Assembly: GCA_018902545.1 (NCBI GenBank)
Contig: JAHIQM010000015.1
Location: 248,001-312,000 of the forward strand
Length of the DNA stretch: 64,000 nucleotides
DNA from: Pseudomonadota bacterium
GTDB lineage: Bacteria > Desulfobacterota > Desulfovibrionia > Desulfovibrionales > Desulfomicrobiaceae
Reading direction: 5' to 3'
Shown: piece by piece, positions 1-8,475 of the stretch
Numbering within the stretch: position 1 is the stretch's first letter
How the letters are laid out: each line of letters begins with the position of its first letter
Notes under the pieces: generated by a model
The model's input: the letters and a program-made list of their open reading frames with translations, nothing else
Database searches by the model: none
Told to the model about the DNA's origin: nothing
Made by a program: the position numbers and the translations under genes

Positions 1-804
1 CAGGGGTTTGAGGCTGCTTAGGTCGATGACGATCTCCTTCTCGTATGTCGCCCCTTCGTCGGCGGCCAGAGGGGTGAAATCTGCTTCGCGGCCCATGAGC
101 GCCAGAAAGGCCCTGGTCTGCTCGTCGCTGGGGAAGATGGAGGTCGTGGCACCCAGTTCCGCGCCCATGTTGGTGATGGTGGCGCGCTCGGGCACGCTCA
201 GGCTGGCCACGCCGGGACCACGGTACTCCATGACCGCGCCCACGCCGCCCTTGACGGTCAGGATGCCGAGCAGGTGCAGGATGACGTCCTTGGCCGACGC
301 GTACCCCTCAAGCTGGCCTTCGAGCCGGATGCTGAAGACCTTGGGCATATTTATGGAATAGGGCTCGCCGGCCATGGCCAGGGCCACGGAGAGACCGCCC
401 GCGCCCATTGCCAGGCAGCCGATGCCGCCTGCGGTGGGCGTGTGCGAGTCCGATCCGATGAGGGTCTTGCCCGGTACCGCAAAATTCTCAAGATGCAGCT
501 GATGGCAGATGCCCGTGCCGGGAGGGGAAAAGACGATGCCGTACTTGGCGGCCACGCTGCGGAGGTAGCGGTGGTCGTCGGGGTTGCGGAAGCCCATCTG
601 CAGGGTGTTGTGGTCCACGTAGCTGACGGACAACTCCGTCTTGACCCGGGGCAGGCCGATGGCCTCCCACTGCAGGTAGGCCATGGTGCCGGTGGCGTCC
701 TGGGTCAGAGTCTGGTCTATTCTTACGGCCACTTCGCTTCCTGGCGACATTTCGCCTTCGACGAGGTGCGCCGCGATGATTTTCTGGGTGAGGTTCTGGT
801 TCAT
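1..804 (-). CDS. Aconitate hydratase, N-terminal part (cut by window edge)
   Basis: Aconitase interconverts citrate and isocitrate through a [4Fe-4S] cluster in the cytoplasm. Read on the minus strand from an ATG at 804, the frame is open to the window edge for 268 codons. It begins MNQNLTQKIIAAHLVEG and carries the family motif SDSHTPTAGGIG at about residues 119-130, followed by a glycine-rich segment (MGAGGLSVALAMAGEPY). The sequence resembles the roughly 640-residue bacterial aconitases of the mitochondrial/LeuC type rather than the 900-residue AcnA type; that assignment is from memory of the family. The cluster cysteines would lie beyond the window. The terminator at 841-876 separates it from the upstream genes, so it probably has its own promoter in the short gap. 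Confidence 0.85.
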   Translation of the reverse strand, partial: MNQNLTQKIIAAHLVEGEMSPGSEVAVRIDQTLTQDATGTMAYLQWEAIGLPRVKTELSVSYVDHNTLQMGFRNPDDHRYLRSVAAKYGIVFSPPGTGICHQLHLENFAVPGKTLIGSDSHTPTAGGIGCLAMGAGGLSVALAMAGEPYSINMPKVFSIRLEGQLEGYASAKDVILHLLGILTVKGGVGAVMEYRGPGVASLSVPERATITNMGAELGATTSIFPSDEQTRAFLALMGREADFTPLAADEGATYEKEIVIDLSSLKPL

Positions 805-840
805 GCGCGCTTCCTTCAATTTTGCCGTTGGATATCTTTG

Positions 841-876
841 AAAAAAGGCTCCCAGCCGAAGCTGGGAGCCTTTTTT
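841..876. terminator. Bidirectional rho-independent terminator
   Basis: A perfect 10-bp stem (847-856 with 861-870) closes a 4-nt loop and is flanked by A6 on the left and T6 on the right, so it can work on either strand. On the minus strand it follows the small coiled-coil gene and precedes the aconitase gene. Confidence 0.85.
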
Positions 877-880
877 GGGC

Positions 881-1129
881 CTACCACGTCGATGCAAGCC
901 GCCGGAGTTTGACCTGCAGAAACTGGATTTCCGTGTCCAGGCGCAGCTTATCCTGCTGCAGCCGGAAAATTTCCTCGTGAAAGGTAATGCCGCGCGCGGG
1001 GTCCTCCTGCTGCAGCAAGTCCTTGACCTTGGCTATGGCCTCGGTCTGTTCGGCCCTGAATCTGCCGATTTCCTCTTCTATGGCCTCAATCTGTCGTGAT
1101 TCTGATTCGTTTTCGCTTTGGTTTGTCAT
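881..1129 (-). CDS. Small coiled-coil hypothetical protein (82 aa)
   Basis: Function unknown. The 82-residue product is almost entirely charged and helical (IEAIEEEIGRFRAEQTEAIA, then LRLDTEIQFLQVKLRRL), with heptad-like spacing of Ile, Leu and Phe that suggests one long coiled coil. It has no signal peptide, membrane segment or cysteine. Its ATG lies 44 nt inside the 3' end of the upstream AroA-like gene in another frame, so translation is probably coupled, and a terminator follows directly. The tight overlap and terminator support a real gene, but no family is recognised. It may be a small scaffolding or regulatory partner of the upstream protein; that is inference. Confidence 0.6.
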   Translation of the reverse strand: MTNQSENESESRQIEAIEEEIGRFRAEQTEAIAKVKDLLQQEDPARGITFHEEIFRLQQDKLRLDTEIQFLQVKLRRLASTW

Positions 1130-2726
1130 CTTGAGTTTCGTCTACCTGTTCTTCGATCCGTGGGGAATTTATGAAGTTCTGAGGACTTGGCAGGTTCATG
1201 AAAATTTTCCAGAACCAGGGCCAGGCCGAGGAGATGTTGTCCGCATTGGTCATGCACAGCCCCGGATGCGTGAAGGAAATGAGTGATCCGGCCAGGGTCC
1301 AGTAGGGGCCCGGGCTCTGCCAAGCAGATTCATTGACTTTCTTGGCACCCGGCAGGCCGACCTGCAAGAGACCCGGTTCTATGGAGTATCCGGTTCCCAG
1401 ATTTTCCAGCAGGTCCTGGGCGCAATCGACGTCTTCGCGAGTGGTGTCCAGGGTGATGGCGCATTGTCCGCGCAGGCCCATGGACATGGCGAGCACCAGG
1501 GGCAGGTATTCCTGGCAGGACGTGATGTCTATGGAAAGCTGCTGGGGCCGTTTGCCCATGACGGACGTCATCCTGTTTCCGCCGACGCTGATTTTAAGAC
1601 CGAATTCATGCAGGATGTCCATGATGTCATGAAGATGAGGCACATACTCGGGCCATTTGCCATGCAGAACCACCTTGCCTTCGGTAAAAAACGGCAAGAC
1701 CAGCAGGTTCAGGCTCATGAGCGGGTCGACGGGGATGTCCACCGCCGTGAGGTCCAGGTTGATGGGGGCTGGCGGGAGGGTGATGCAGGGTCCTTCGAAC
1801 TGGATCTCCGGGATGTATTGCTGCAAAAAACCGATCCCCTTGCGCAGCAACTTGCTGTTGGCAAAAGACTCGTGCAGATTGATAGTGATGCCGGATTTGT
1901 AGGTCGTGGCCGCGACAACCAGGGCGAGCACGAATTTTTTCGAGACGCCTTTCGGGATGACGATGGTCTCAGGAAGCTGACCGCTGCTCTCCACCCGGAC
2001 GGGAAGTCCGTTGCTGTGGGGTTCGATGACAGTCAGGCGGGCTCCGAGTTGGGGCAGCAGATCCTGCACGGGCCTGACATCGTGGATCTTCATTTTGGTG
2101 GATCCAGTGAACTTGGCGCGGGTCACCTGCCCGAGAGCGAGGCATAACAATAGATAGAAATGAAACTTGCTCTGGCCTGCATAAATGATCTTGTTATCCA
2201 TCGACCAGTACTGCACGGGCTGGGTCTCACACTGCCGATTCTGGAAAGCCAGGTTGAATCCGCACAGATTGAGCGCGTTGATCAGTTCAAGGGAGATGTC
2301 GTTTCCCTGGAAAGGCGCAATGGTCATCGGCCCGGAATTTGTGGCTCCGAGAAAAAACATCATGCTGCGCAGGATCTGGTCCCGCGGCGCCTCCAGATCA
2401 ATGTCCGCAGGCTTGCGCCTGGGGAAGAGGCACAAGGGCTTCTCGTTGGAGGAATTACGCTCTACCCGGGCATAGGAAAGGTTGTTGGAGAGGTGAAAGA
2501 TTTTCTTGAGAATCTGGGGTTCCAGATTGTCCGCTTTGGACGCGTCCCGCCAGACCTGCCAGAGCACTTTCTCCTGAGAAGGGTCGGTGATGCCCAGGTT
2601 CTTGTTCCGCCTGGACGTTGCTGCCCGGGACAAAAGGTTGGTGCGGGTCGTCAGAAGGGCGACGAGCTTTTCGTCGATCTGAGCCAGTTCCTGTGTCAGA
2701 GAGAGGGAATTATGTTTTTCGGCCAT
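1086..2726 (-). CDS. Chorismate-mutase-like / degenerate EPSP-synthase-fold protein
   Basis: About 546 residues from the ATG at 2726 (MAEKHNSLSL); an in-frame ATG at 2804 has no ribosome-binding site. Residues ~5-85 resemble an AroQ chorismate mutase domain (LTQELAQIDEKLVALLTTR, then a second helix), although the usual first-helix arginine is absent. Residues ~110-520 look like the EPSP synthase (AroA) inside-out barrel, ending with a segment like the family's 'sFPgF' region (SAWPWFWKIF). The classic AroA motifs, the N-terminal Lys-Ser pair, KESDR and DHR, are not visible; where DHR should fall the sequence reads GPYWT. It may therefore be a catalytically inactive paralogue or have another substrate. 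The AroA assignment is by fold resemblance, not active-site identity. No other aromatic-pathway gene is nearby. Confidence 0.55.
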   Translation of the reverse strand: MAEKHNSLSLTQELAQIDEKLVALLTTRTNLLSRAATSRRNKNLGITDPSQEKVLWQVWRDASKADNLEPQILKKIFHLSNNLSYARVERNSSNEKPLCLFPRRKPADIDLEAPRDQILRSMMFFLGATNSGPMTIAPFQGNDISLELINALNLCGFNLAFQNRQCETQPVQYWSMDNKIIYAGQSKFHFYLLLCLALGQVTRAKFTGSTKMKIHDVRPVQDLLPQLGARLTVIEPHSNGLPVRVESSGQLPETIVIPKGVSKKFVLALVVAATTYKSGITINLHESFANSKLLRKGIGFLQQYIPEIQFEGPCITLPPAPINLDLTAVDIPVDPLMSLNLLVLPFFTEGKVVLHGKWPEYVPHLHDIMDILHEFGLKISVGGNRMTSVMGKRPQQLSIDITSCQEYLPLVLAMSMGLRGQCAITLDTTREDVDCAQDLLENLGTGYSIEPGLLQVGLPGAKKVNESAWQSPGPYWTLAGSLISFTHPGLCMTNADNISSAWPWFWKIFMNLPSPQNFINSPRIEEQVDETQDDKPKRKRIRITTD

Positions 2727-2978
2727 GCGGATTCTTCGGGCTAGGGTTGTCCATGGGTGCGCGGACGCATGGTTTGATCCAGGTTCAACGTGCATCATTA
2801 ACAATAAGACGTTATGAATTGCAAGCGGTTATTGGTCAGAATATATGTAAGCAATTGAAATGATGAACGATGAATGAAGTGCTGCGGTCACGACGCATGG
2901 ACTCGGGTGATCGGGGAGAGCTGCGGCATGCATGGACTGGCGAATGTTTGCACGGTTGATAAAAAAATCACAAAACGG

Positions 2979-3060
2979 TTGACAAGAAGAGCGTTGAGAA
3001 GCAAAAAGGGGGCTCTGTTTTTTTATTTGTGAAAATAAAAACAAACTATATTTAGGAGGA
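2979..3060 (+). promoter_or_regulatory. sat promoter region and ribosome-binding site
   Basis: The gap 2727-3068 holds no credible gene and is AT-rich near sat. A perfect TTGACA (2979-2984) could be a -35 box, but no good -10 lies 16-18 nt beyond it. AGGAGGA at 3054-3060 is a strong Shine-Dalgarno sequence 8 nt before the sat ATG. Confidence 0.4.
3027..3044 (+). promoter_or_regulatory. Possible Rex-like operator in sat leader
   Basis: The 18-mer reads TTGTGAAAATAAAAACAA. Its left half matches the Rex consensus TTGTGAAA exactly; the right half keeps only the terminal ACAA. Rex is known to repress sat in Desulfovibrio vulgaris, which makes the position suggestive. The degenerate right arm keeps confidence low. 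Confidence 0.3.
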
Positions 3061-3068
3061 TCCGCATT

Positions 3069-4337
3069 ATGGCTCTCGTACCCCCGCATGGTGGAAAAGG
3101 TTTGGTTTGCTGTCTGCTTCAGGGTGCCGAACTGGCTGCCGAGCAGAAAAAGGCCGCTGGTTTGAAGAAGATCGATATCAGCCCCCGCGCCAAGGGCGAC
3201 CTGATCATGATGGGCATCGGCGGCTTCAGCCCGCTGAGCGGCTTCATGACCAAGGCTGACTGGAAGTCCGTTTGCGAAAAGTTCACATTGGCCGACGGCA
3301 CCTTCTGGCCCGTGCCTGTGACCCTGGATATGGACGAAGAAGTTAAGGTTGGCGAAGAGATCGCTCTGTTCGACCCCAAGAAGGGCGTTTTCATGGCGAC
3401 CATGAAGGTCACCGAAGTTTATGAAATGACCGACGCTGACAAGAAATGGGAATGCGAGAAGGTCTACAAGGGCGAGGGCGAAGAGTCCGCTGGCGACAAG
3501 TTCTGGGAAATCGCACCCAAGGATCATCCCGGCGTAATCATGGTCATGGCTCAGAAGAAGTACAACGTAGCCGGTCCGGTCAAAGTCCTGTCCGAAGGCG
3601 ACTACCGCGACAGATTCCCCGGATGCTACATGTCCCCGGCCGAAGCTCGTGCCACCTTCGAAGAAAAGGGTTGGAGCAAGGTCGCCGCTCTGCAGCTGCG
3701 CAACCCCATGCACCGCTCCCACGAATACCTGGCCAAGATCGCTGTTGAAGTTTGCGACGGCGTGTTCATCCACTCCCTGGTCGGCAACCTGAAGCCCGGC
3801 GACATCCCGGCCGAAGTGCGCATCAAGTGCATCGACATGCTCATTGATAAGTACTTTGTGAAGGCCAACGTCGTTCAGGGCGGCTATCCCCTGGATATGC
3901 GCTATGCCGGTCCTCGCGAAGGCCTGCTGCACGCCACCTTCCGCCAGAACTACGGCGTTTCCGACATGCTGATCGGTCGTGACCACGCTGGCGTTGGTGA
4001 CTTCTACGGTCTGTTCGAAGCTCAGGAAATCTTTGACCGCGTTCCCAAGAACCTGGGCGCCGGCAAGGACCTGATCACCCAGCCCATGAAGATCGACTGG
4101 ACCTTCTACTGCTACAAGTGCGACGGTATGGCTTCTCTGCGCACCTGCCCGCATGGTAAGGACGACCGCGTTGTCCTGTCCGGCACCAAGCTGCGCAAGG
4201 CTCTGTCCGAAGGCGCTGAAGTTGTTGACCACTTCGGTCGCGACGAAGTCCTCGTCATCCTGCGCGAATACTACTCCACTCTGACCGAGAAGGTCGAAGT
4301 GAAGATGCAGGGTGCCGCTTCCGGCGCTAACATGTAG
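3069..4337 (+). CDS. sat: Sulfate adenylyltransferase (ATP sulfurylase), dissimilatory
   Basis: Activates sulfate with ATP to adenosine-5'-phosphosulfate (APS) and pyrophosphate, the first step of dissimilatory sulfate reduction in the cytoplasm. The 422 residues contain the nucleotide-binding motif [10 protein letters not shown] at 209-218 (H215, H218) and the GRDHAG motif near residue 307. A zinc-type site is visible at C348, C351, C360 and H362 ([15 protein letters not shown]), as in other homo-oligomeric ATP sulfurylases. Length is normal for the bacterial/archaeal form without an APS kinase domain. The start is fixed by the AGGAGGA 8 nt upstream. aprBA follows after a hairpin and its own promoter-like sequence, so the two are probably co-regulated rather than strictly one transcript. 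Confidence 0.97.
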   Translation: MALVPPHGGKGLVCCLLQGAELAAEQKKAAGLKKIDISPRAKGDLIMMGIGGFSPLSGFMTKADWKSVCEKFTLADGTFWPVPVTLDMDEEVKVGEEIALFDPKKGVFMATMKVTEVYEMTDADKKWECEKVYKGEGEESAGDKFWEIAPKDHPGVIMVMAQKKYNVAGPVKVLSEGDYRDRFPGCYMSPAEARATFEEKGWSKVAALQLRNPMHRSHEYLAKIAVEVCDGVFIHSLVGNLKPGDIPAEVRIKCIDMLIDKYFVKANVVQGGYPLDMRYAGPREGLLHATFRQNYGVSDMLIGRDHAGVGDFYGLFEAQEIFDRVPKNLGAGKDLITQPMKIDWTFYCYKCDGMASLRTCPHGKDDRVVLSGTKLRKALSEGAEVVDHFGRDEVLVILREYYSTLTEKVEVKMQGAASGANM

Positions 4338-4352
4338 TTTTGTTTTCAACCG

Positions 4353-4384
4353 GGAGGGCGGGCTTTTTCCGCCCACCCTCCTCT
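4353..4384 (+). terminator. Hairpin after sat, likely terminator or attenuator
   Basis: GGAGGG-C-GGGC (4353-4363) pairs with GCCC-A-CCCTCC (4371-4381) with one internal mismatch. The U-tract is poor (TCTTC), so read-through to aprBA is possible. Confidence 0.5.
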
Positions 4385-4435
4385 TCAGGCTTTGCGACAA
4401 TGGTCGGATGAAGCCTGCGATTGTCAATATGCGGC

Positions 4436-4464
4436 TTGACACAACAAAAACGCTTTGATAAAAG
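4436..4464 (+). promoter_or_regulatory. Candidate sigma-70 promoter for aprBA
   Basis: A perfect TTGACA (4436-4441) is followed after 17 nt by TAAAAG (4459-4464), a 4/6 match to the -10 consensus. It lies 86 nt upstream of the aprB ATG in AT-rich DNA. Confidence 0.45.
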
Positions 4465-4549
4465 ATTCACAAGCAAAAAGCTTGGGTAATTTTTTTGTTT
4501 GTTTCGGGCCTATGGCTAAGTTGTTTTAAACTCTTTATTCGGAGGAATT

Positions 4550-5038
4550 ATGCCAACCTTTGTTGATCCAGCAAAGTGTGATGGATGCAAGGGCGGTGAA
4601 AAGACTGCCTGTATGTACATCTGTCCTAACGACCTGATGATCCTGGACCCTGTAGAGATGAAGGCTTACAACCAGGAGCCGTCTGCTTGCTGGGAATGTT
4701 ACTCCTGCATCAAGATCTGCCCCCAAGGCGCCGTAACCGCTCGCCCCTACGCTGACTTCGCTCCCATGGGCGGCGTATGCATCCCGCTGCGCGGCGCGGA
4801 AGACATCATGTGGACCGTTCAGTTCCGCAATGGCGATGTAAAGCGCTTCAAGTTCCCCATCCGCACCACAGTGGAAGGTTCCATCAAGCCCTTCGAAGGC
4901 AAGCCCGAGGCCGGGAACCTGGAAGATGAGCTTCTGTTCACCGAGACCACCTTGACCATCCCCAAGGAAGCCCTCGGCAAGAAGATTGAAGTCGGTGAAG
5001 CAGACCTGAAGGTCACCTTCAAGTCGGCCGTCGCCTAA
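4550..5038 (+). CDS. aprB: Adenylylsulfate reductase beta subunit (ferredoxin-like)
   Basis: Electron-entry subunit of the AprBA heterodimer; it passes electrons through two [4Fe-4S] clusters to the FAD in AprA. The 162-residue protein shows the two cluster sets: C10, C13, C21, C25 (with the insertion typical of this family between the second and third cysteines) and C47, C50, C53, C57. W48, which sits between cluster and flavin in the characterised enzymes, is present. The C-terminal ~90 residues form the tail that wraps around AprA. A strong GGAGG precedes the ATG. It forms an operon with aprA, 38 nt downstream, and the quinone-linked donor complex Qmo is encoded next. Confidence 0.97.
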   Translation: MPTFVDPAKCDGCKGGEKTACMYICPNDLMILDPVEMKAYNQEPSACWECYSCIKICPQGAVTARPYADFAPMGGVCIPLRGAEDIMWTVQFRNGDVKRFKFPIRTTVEGSIKPFEGKPEAGNLEDELLFTETTLTIPKEALGKKIEVGEADLKVTFKSAVA

Positions 5039-5076
5039 TTCGGCGCTTTAAACGAAAGAAATTTCAGGAGGAACTT

Positions 5077-7068
5077 ATGCCTCAGATTCCTGTTAAAGAC
5101 GTGATCAAGGGTCTTGCCTGCGCAGAGCCCGAACTCGTTGAGATTGATACCGACCTTCTTATGGTCGGTGGTGGTATGGGTAACTGTGGAACTGCTTTTG
5201 AAGCAGTTCGTTGGGCCGACAAATATGGCGCCGACATCAAAATGCTCATGGTTGACAAGGCTGCAGTCGATCGCGGCGGCGCGGTTGCTCAGGGTCTTTC
5301 CGCCATCAACACCTATATTGGCGAAAATGATGTCGACGACTATGTCCGCATGGTCCGCACCGACCTCATGGGTATTGTTCGCGAAGACTTGATCTACGAC
5401 CTTGGCCGCCACGTGGATGATTCCGTTCATCTGTTCGAAGAGTGGGGCCTGCCTTGCTGGATCAAGAAAGACGGCAAAAACCTGGACGGAGCTCAGGCTC
5501 ACAAAGAAGGTCTGTCTCTGCGCAAGGGCGATGCCCCCGTTCGTTCCGGACGTTGGCAGATCATGATCAACGGTGAGTCCTACAAGGTCATCGTTGCTGA
5601 AGCCGCCAAGAACGCCCTGGGTTCCGACCGTTACTTGGAGCGCATCTTCATCGTTAAGCTGCTGCTTGATGCCAAGGTTCCGAACCATATCGCCGGCGCT
5701 GTAGGTTTCTCGGTTCGTGAAAACAAAGTGTACGTCATCAAGGCCAAGACCATGTCCGTGGCTTGTGGTGGCGCTGTAAACGTATACCGCCCGCGCTCCA
5801 CTGGTGAAGGCCTTGGCCGCGCTTGGTATCCCGTATGGAACGCCGGCTCCACCTACACCATGTGTGCTCAGGTTGGCGCTGAAATGACCATGATGGAAAA
5901 CCGCTTCGTACCCGCCCGTTTCAAAGACGGCTACGGTCCGGTCGGCGCATGGTTCCTGCTCTTCAAGGCCAAAGCCACTAACGCCAAGGGTGAAGACTAC
6001 TGTGTCACCAACCGCGCCATGCTGAAGCCCTACGAAGATCGCGGTTACGCCAAGGGTCACGTCATTCCGACCTGTCTGCGCAACCACATGATGCTGCGTG
6101 AAATGCGCGAAGGTCGCGGTCCCATCTACATGGACACCGCTACCGCCCTGCAGACCACCTTCAAGGACCTGTCCAAGGCCGAGCAGAAGCATCTTGAGTC
6201 CGAAGCTTGGGAAGACTTCCTTGACATGTGCGTTGGCCAGGCCAACCTGTGGGCCGCCATGAACATCAAGCCCGAAGAACGCGGCTCCGAGATCATGCCC
6301 ACCGAACCTTACCTCCTCGGTTCCCACTCCGGTTGCTGCGGCATCTGGGTTTCCGGTCCGAACGAGCCCTGGGTTCCCGAAGAATACAAGGTCAAGGCTG
6401 CAAACGGCAAGGTCTACAACCGCATGACCACCGTCAACGGACTGTGGACCTGCGCTGATGGCGTTGGCGCTTCCGGACACAAGTTTTCTTCCGGTTCCCA
6501 CGCTGAAGGCCGAATTGTCGGCAAACAGATGGTTCGCTACATTTTGGATCACAAGGATTTCACTCCTACCCTGAATGTGTCCGGTGAAGAATTGAAGAAG
6601 GAAATCTACCAGCCTTGGTATACCTTCGAGCAGTTCAAGGGTGCTTCCACTGACCCGGTTGTAAACCCGAACTACATCAGCCCCAATAACTTCATGATGC
6701 GCCTCATCAAGTGCACCGATGAATACGGCGGCGGTTGCGCTACCCTGTATACCACTTCCGACAGACTGCTCGACACCGGCTTTGCCCTGCTCGACATGCT
6801 GGAAGAAGATTCCAAGAAGCTGGCCGCCCGCGACCTGCACGAACTGCTCCGCTGCTGGGAACAGTACCACAGACTGTGGACCGTTCGTCTGCACATGCAG
6901 CACATTCGTTTCCGTCAGGAAAGCCGTTACCCCGGTTTCTACTATCGTGCCGACTTCATGGGTCTGGACGACGACAAGTGGAAGTGCTTCGTTAACTCCA
7001 AGTACGATCCGGCTACTGGTGTAACCGAGATCTTCAAGAAACATTACTACCAGATCATCCCTGTCTAG
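5077..7068 (+). CDS. aprA: Adenylylsulfate reductase alpha subunit (FAD)
   Basis: Catalytic subunit of dissimilatory APS reductase: reduces APS to sulfite and AMP in the cytoplasm. The 663 residues belong to the fumarate reductase/succinate dehydrogenase flavoprotein superfamily. The FAD-binding Rossmann motif is near the N terminus (LLMVGGGMGNCGTAFEAVRW, about residues 28-47), and the long capping and helical domains are present. Length matches the family. AGGAGG lies just before the ATG, and aprB is immediately upstream. A strong terminator follows at 7079-7112, so aprBA ends as its own transcript before qmo. Confidence 0.97.
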   Translation: MPQIPVKDVIKGLACAEPELVEIDTDLLMVGGGMGNCGTAFEAVRWADKYGADIKMLMVDKAAVDRGGAVAQGLSAINTYIGENDVDDYVRMVRTDLMGIVREDLIYDLGRHVDDSVHLFEEWGLPCWIKKDGKNLDGAQAHKEGLSLRKGDAPVRSGRWQIMINGESYKVIVAEAAKNALGSDRYLERIFIVKLLLDAKVPNHIAGAVGFSVRENKVYVIKAKTMSVACGGAVNVYRPRSTGEGLGRAWYPVWNAGSTYTMCAQVGAEMTMMENRFVPARFKDGYGPVGAWFLLFKAKATNAKGEDYCVTNRAMLKPYEDRGYAKGHVIPTCLRNHMMLREMREGRGPIYMDTATALQTTFKDLSKAEQKHLESEAWEDFLDMCVGQANLWAAMNIKPEERGSEIMPTEPYLLGSHSGCCGIWVSGPNEPWVPEEYKVKAANGKVYNRMTTVNGLWTCADGVGASGHKFSSGSHAEGRIVGKQMVRYILDHKDFTPTLNVSGEELKKEIYQPWYTFEQFKGASTDPVVNPNYISPNNFMMRLIKCTDEYGGGCATLYTTSDRLLDTGFALLDMLEEDSKKLAARDLHELLRCWEQYHRLWTVRLHMQHIRFRQESRYPGFYYRADFMGLDDDKWKCFVNSKYDPATGVTEIFKKHYYQIIPV

Positions 7069-7078
7069 TTTATGGGCC

Positions 7079-7112
7079 AAAAGGCTGCGGGGCCATCCCG
7101 CAGCCTTTTTTC
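7079..7112 (+). terminator. Rho-independent terminator after aprA
   Basis: A perfect 11-bp GC-rich stem (7081-7091 with 7097-7107) with a 5-nt loop is followed by a T-rich tract. It separates aprBA from qmoABCD. Confidence 0.9.
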
Positions 7113-7122
7113 TCTATCAGGA

Positions 7123-7188
7123 AATAGAATGGTCTATGCATGATCTGTAACCTCTGGTAGTTATAGATTATGCTTGGGCCATTCTATT
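7123..7188 (+). promoter_or_regulatory. 66-nt imperfect palindrome in the qmoA leader
   Basis: Positions 7123-7151 pair with 7160-7188 around an 8-nt loop. Of 29 positions, 24 are Watson-Crick, 4 are G-T (G.U in RNA; at 7133, 7135, 7142 and 7147) and only 7137/7174 mismatches. The outer 10 bp (AATAGAATGG / CCATTCTATT) are perfect. A short T-run (7191-7195) follows, and the qmoA ATG lies 42 nt beyond the stem. It could be an attenuator, an mRNA-stability element or a dispersed palindromic repeat. Confidence 0.6.
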
Positions 7189-7230
7189 CATTTTTATGGC
7201 CTTCAACATAAGTGTTCTGGGAGGAATCGA

Positions 7231-8472
7231 ATGGCTAGCAACAGCATACTTGTCATAGGTGGTGGCTTCGCCGGGCTCACCGCCGCCCTTGAGGCCGCTG
7301 AGATCGGCCATGAGGTCTTCATTATCGAGAAGACCCCTTTTCTGGGTGGACGTGTTATGCAGCTGAACAAATATTTTCCTAAGCTGTGTCCACCTTCGTG
7401 CGGTTTGGAAATTCAGTATCAGCGGATCAAGAACAACCCCAATGTTAAGTTTTTCACCCTGGCCGAAGTGACCAAGGTTGAGGGGTCCGTTGGCAATTAC
7501 GAGGTTACGGTTCGGATCAAACCGCGCTACGCTGGTCCGAGCAGCCCTGATCTTTCTGATCTGTGTGCTGAGCTTTCCACGGAAGTCGTTAACGACTTCG
7601 AATTCGGTTTGTCGAACCGCAAGCCTGTTTACATGGATGCGCCATTCGCCTTTCCGCAGCGTTACGTCGTGGACAAGGCCAGCCTGAGCGAAGCGGACAA
7701 GGGTAAAGTCCAGAAGTGCGACTATCTGGATCTGACCGAGGAAGAGAAAACCATCACCTTGAGCGTTGGGTCCATCGTCATCGCCACGGGCTGGAAACCT
7801 TACGACGTTACGAACCTGTCCAATCTTGGCGCAGGCGCGGTCAAGAACTGCATCTCCAACATGCAGATGGAACGTCTCGCATCACCGTATGGTCCGACCA
7901 GCGGCGCTATCCTGCGTCCGTCCGATGGTCGCGCCCCGAAAAAGGTCGCCTTCGTTCAGTGTGCCGGTTCCCGAGATGAGAATCATCTGCATTACTGCTC
8001 GTATATCTGCTGCATGGCTTCCCTGAAGCAGGCGCAGTATGTTCGCGAACAGTATCCGGACGCCGAAGTGACCATTTATTACATAGACCTGCGGACCCCT
8101 GGCCGCTATGACAACTTCGCCAAGAAGATTCTGGCGGACGAGAAAATTTTTGCCGTAAAGGGCAAAGTCGCAGCGGTTGAGCAGGACAAGGCAGGCGATG
8201 ACGTGTGGGTCACCGTGGAAGATGCGGTGTCGTGCGCCAAGTCTGTCGAACGTTTCGATCTCGTGGTTTTGGCCACAGGAATGCAGCCCAGCCTGGCCGG
8301 CGCTTCCCTGCCTATCGATGTCCCGGTTGATGCCGAAGGGTTCATCGTTGGCGGAGAAGAAAAAGGTATTTTTGCCGCGGGCTGTGCCAAACAACCTCTG
8401 GACGTGATGAAGTCGGCCCAGTCTGCCACCGGGGCAGCGATGAAAGCGATCCAGACGGTGAGAGGGAGGTAG
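7231..8472 (+). CDS. qmoA: Quinone-interacting membrane-bound oxidoreductase subunit QmoA
   Basis: HdrA-like flavoprotein of the Qmo complex, which links the menaquinone pool to APS reductase. The 413-residue product starts at the ATG at 7231 behind GGGAGG; an in-frame ATG at 7174 falls inside the palindromic leader and is unlikely. A dinucleotide-binding motif is at the N terminus (ILVIGGGFAGLTAALEAAE). A cysteine pair follows (LCPPSCGLEIQ, about residues 51-61), and further cysteines lie in VQCAGSRDE and YCSYICCMASLKQ, typical of the HdrA flavin domain. It is soluble and cytoplasmic, probably docked to QmoB and QmoC. qmoB starts 3 nt after the stop. Confidence 0.95.
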   Translation: MASNSILVIGGGFAGLTAALEAAEIGHEVFIIEKTPFLGGRVMQLNKYFPKLCPPSCGLEIQYQRIKNNPNVKFFTLAEVTKVEGSVGNYEVTVRIKPRYAGPSSPDLSDLCAELSTEVVNDFEFGLSNRKPVYMDAPFAFPQRYVVDKASLSEADKGKVQKCDYLDLTEEEKTITLSVGSIVIATGWKPYDVTNLSNLGAGAVKNCISNMQMERLASPYGPTSGAILRPSDGRAPKKVAFVQCAGSRDENHLHYCSYICCMASLKQAQYVREQYPDAEVTIYYIDLRTPGRYDNFAKKILADEKIFAVKGKVAAVEQDKAGDDVWVTVEDAVSCAKSVERFDLVVLATGMQPSLAGASLPIDVPVDAEGFIVGGEEKGIFAAGCAKQPLDVMKSAQSATGAAMKAIQTVRGR

Positions 8473-8475
8473 GTC

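Noticed and set aside
2829-4442. 537-codon open frame opposite sat
   Set aside because: It lies antisense to a certain ATP sulfurylase gene and is low in plausible start signals; such frames arise from the codon bias of high-GC genes.
5035-7080. 681-codon open frame opposite aprA
   Set aside because: Fully antisense to a well-identified gene, without a ribosome-binding site or recognisable motif.
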